This document shows, piece by piece, positions 6,495-7,111 of a DNA stretch of 7,111 bases; the first letter of the stretch is position 1; each line of letters opens with the position of its first letter. The stretch spans positions 1 to 7,111 of the forward strand of contig JANXRR010000399.1 of the NCBI GenBank assembly GCA_025356795.1. The letters run 5' to 3'. The notes under the pieces were generated by a model that searched no databases, was not told the DNA's origin, and saw nothing but the letters and a program-made list of their open reading frames with translations. The stretch is from Bacteroidia bacterium (lineage in GTDB: Bacteria; Bacteroidota; Bacteroidia; Cytophagales; Cyclobacteriaceae). Position numbers and translations under genes: made by a program.

Positions 6495-6514
6495 CAAGTA
6501 TTGATTCATTAGTA

Positions 6515-6552
6515 GGTTAATATTTTTGAAAGCAATGTTAATTAAGGTTAAT
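6515..6552. repeat. Three phased GTTAAT direct repeats in the divergent control region (possible regulator binding sites)
   Basis: GTTAAT occurs at 6516, 6537 and 6547, and the first and third copies are extended to GGTTAAT. The distances of 21 and 10 bases are close to two and one helical turns, so all three would lie on the same face of the DNA. The array sits between the minus-strand -7 box at 6487-6494 and the plus-strand TTG at 6559-6561. This layout suits a response regulator binding direct repeats to control both promoters. Short AT-rich hexamers can recur by chance. Confidence 0.4.
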
Positions 6553-6558
6553 AGATGA

Positions 6559-6587
6559 TTGACCTCGTGCTATCATTATTACTTTTA
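6559..6587 (+). promoter_or_regulatory. Putative promoter (-33 TTG and -7-like box) of the membrane sensor gene
   Basis: TTG at 6559-6561 is followed after 18 bases by TACTTTTA (6580-6587), one mismatch from TAnnTTTG. The spacing is close to the Bacteroidota norm. The -7-like box ends one base before the ATG at 6589, so transcription would begin at or just after that codon. This raises the possibility that the real start is the in-frame ATG at 6613. Confidence 0.4.
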
Positions 6588-6588
6588 C

Positions 6589-7111
6589 ATGGTGAAAAAA
6601 AGAAAATTAGCGATGTCGTTCAAAAGTATCATGCTGCCACTCATTATCAGCAGTGTAATTCTGCTACTATTACTTCAGTTTCTTTGGCTAAGGAAAGAAT
6701 ACCATGATGAAAAAGAAAGCTTTAAAAAGCAGACTCATCTGATTTTTCGAAATACCATCTTTGACATGAGCGATTCTTTACTTTTCAAAAGTATAAGACC
6801 AGAAAAAACAGACGGTTATAAAATAGTAATGGAGAATTTTGAAGACTCTATCGAAGTATTTAAAAAATCATTCGGTTTAAAAAGAGACACTGTTTCAAAT
6901 GTTCAGGTCTTTATTAGCTCTACCAATGACAAAGATTCCATTGAACGGTACCTTAAGCCACTGGTAACTAACATCCGTGGCAACAGGAGAATGAAGAGAT
7001 TTAATATTCGTATGACTCATGATTCATTGCCTATAAAAGAAATTAGCACGAAGTTTAAGCTTGCTCTTGCCGATGCACGCATTGAACCATTTCCATTCGA
7101 AATAAAATCAA
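6589..7111 (+). CDS. N-terminal part of a membrane sensor protein, probably a histidine kinase (3' end cut by window edge)
   Basis: About 174 residues are visible and the frame stays open to the window edge. A basic N-terminus (MVKKRKLAMSFK) precedes one hydrophobic segment at about residues 14-34 (rich in Ile/Leu, ending LLLLLQFLWLR), which fits an uncleaved membrane anchor. It is followed by a hydrophilic domain (about 35-174 onward) that would lie in the periplasm. The segment after the membrane helix (KEYHDEKESFKKQTHLIFRNTIFDMSDSLLF) resembles the sensor-domain start of many Bacteroidota histidine kinases. The HisKA and HATPase domains would lie outside the window, so kinase identity is an inference. 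The start could be the ATG at 6589 or the in-frame ATG at 6613 (Met9), which has an A-rich leader and a better distance from the promoter. The gene is divergent from the GLPGLI operon and may control it. Confidence 0.65.
   Translation, partial: MVKKRKLAMSFKSIMLPLIISSVILLLLLQFLWLRKEYHDEKESFKKQTHLIFRNTIFDMSDSLLFKSIRPEKTDGYKIVMENFEDSIEVFKKSFGLKRDTVSNVQVFISSTNDKDSIERYLKPLVTNIRGNRRMKRFNIRMTHDSLPIKEISTKFKLALADARIEPFPFEIKS

Noticed and set aside
6444..6509. N-terminal extension of the GLPGLI protein starting at 6509
   Set aside because: The 22 extra residues would bury the signal peptide, and the putative -7 box at 6487-6494 lies within them, so they are probably not transcribed as coding sequence.

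Overview
The window looks like chromosomal DNA of a Bacteroidota bacterium, probably of the Cytophagales type (the order is a guess). The grounds are a GLPGLI-family protein next to a carboxypeptidase-regulatory-domain/plug/beta-barrel outer membrane protein, start codons without Shine-Dalgarno sequences, a moderate-to-low GC content, and several exact or near matches to the Bacteroidota -7 promoter element TAnnTTTG. No rRNA, tRNA, CRISPR array, insertion sequence or phage gene is visible.

Layout. (1) Positions 1-908, minus strand: a PfkB-family sugar/nucleoside kinase of the adenosine kinase type, cut off at its C-terminus by the window edge. (2) Positions 909-1151: a divergent intergenic region with one -7 box for each flanking gene and two small inverted repeats. 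(3) Positions 1152-1897, plus strand: a two-gene operon with an ATGA overlap, encoding an HI0074-type HEPN protein and an HI0073-type minimal nucleotidyltransferase. Both key motifs of the HEPN/MNT toxin-antitoxin mechanism are present: R-x4-H-x-Y in the HEPN protein and GS-x10-D-x-D in the nucleotidyltransferase. (4) Positions 1901-2809, minus strand: a secreted glycerophosphodiester phosphodiesterase, convergent with the HEPN/MNT pair, with 3 bases between the stop codons. Its start codon sits in a perfect 14-bp inverted repeat. (5) Positions 2857-6443, minus strand: a likely operon of a GLPGLI-family secreted protein followed by a 936-residue TonB-receptor-like outer membrane protein, 26 bases apart. 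(6) Positions 6444-6588: a divergent control region with three helically phased GTTAAT repeats. (7) Positions 6589-7111, plus strand: the N-terminal part of a membrane protein that looks like the sensor half of a histidine kinase, cut off by the window edge.

How they may work together. The divergent membrane sensor, the phased repeats between promoters and the GLPGLI/outer-membrane-barrel operon suggest a cell-envelope module in which a two-component system controls an outer membrane channel and its periplasmic partner. The phosphodiesterase lies just downstream on the same strand and may be partly co-transcribed. The HEPN/MNT pair is a self-contained candidate toxin-antitoxin cassette. The functional links are inferred from gene order and motifs only.
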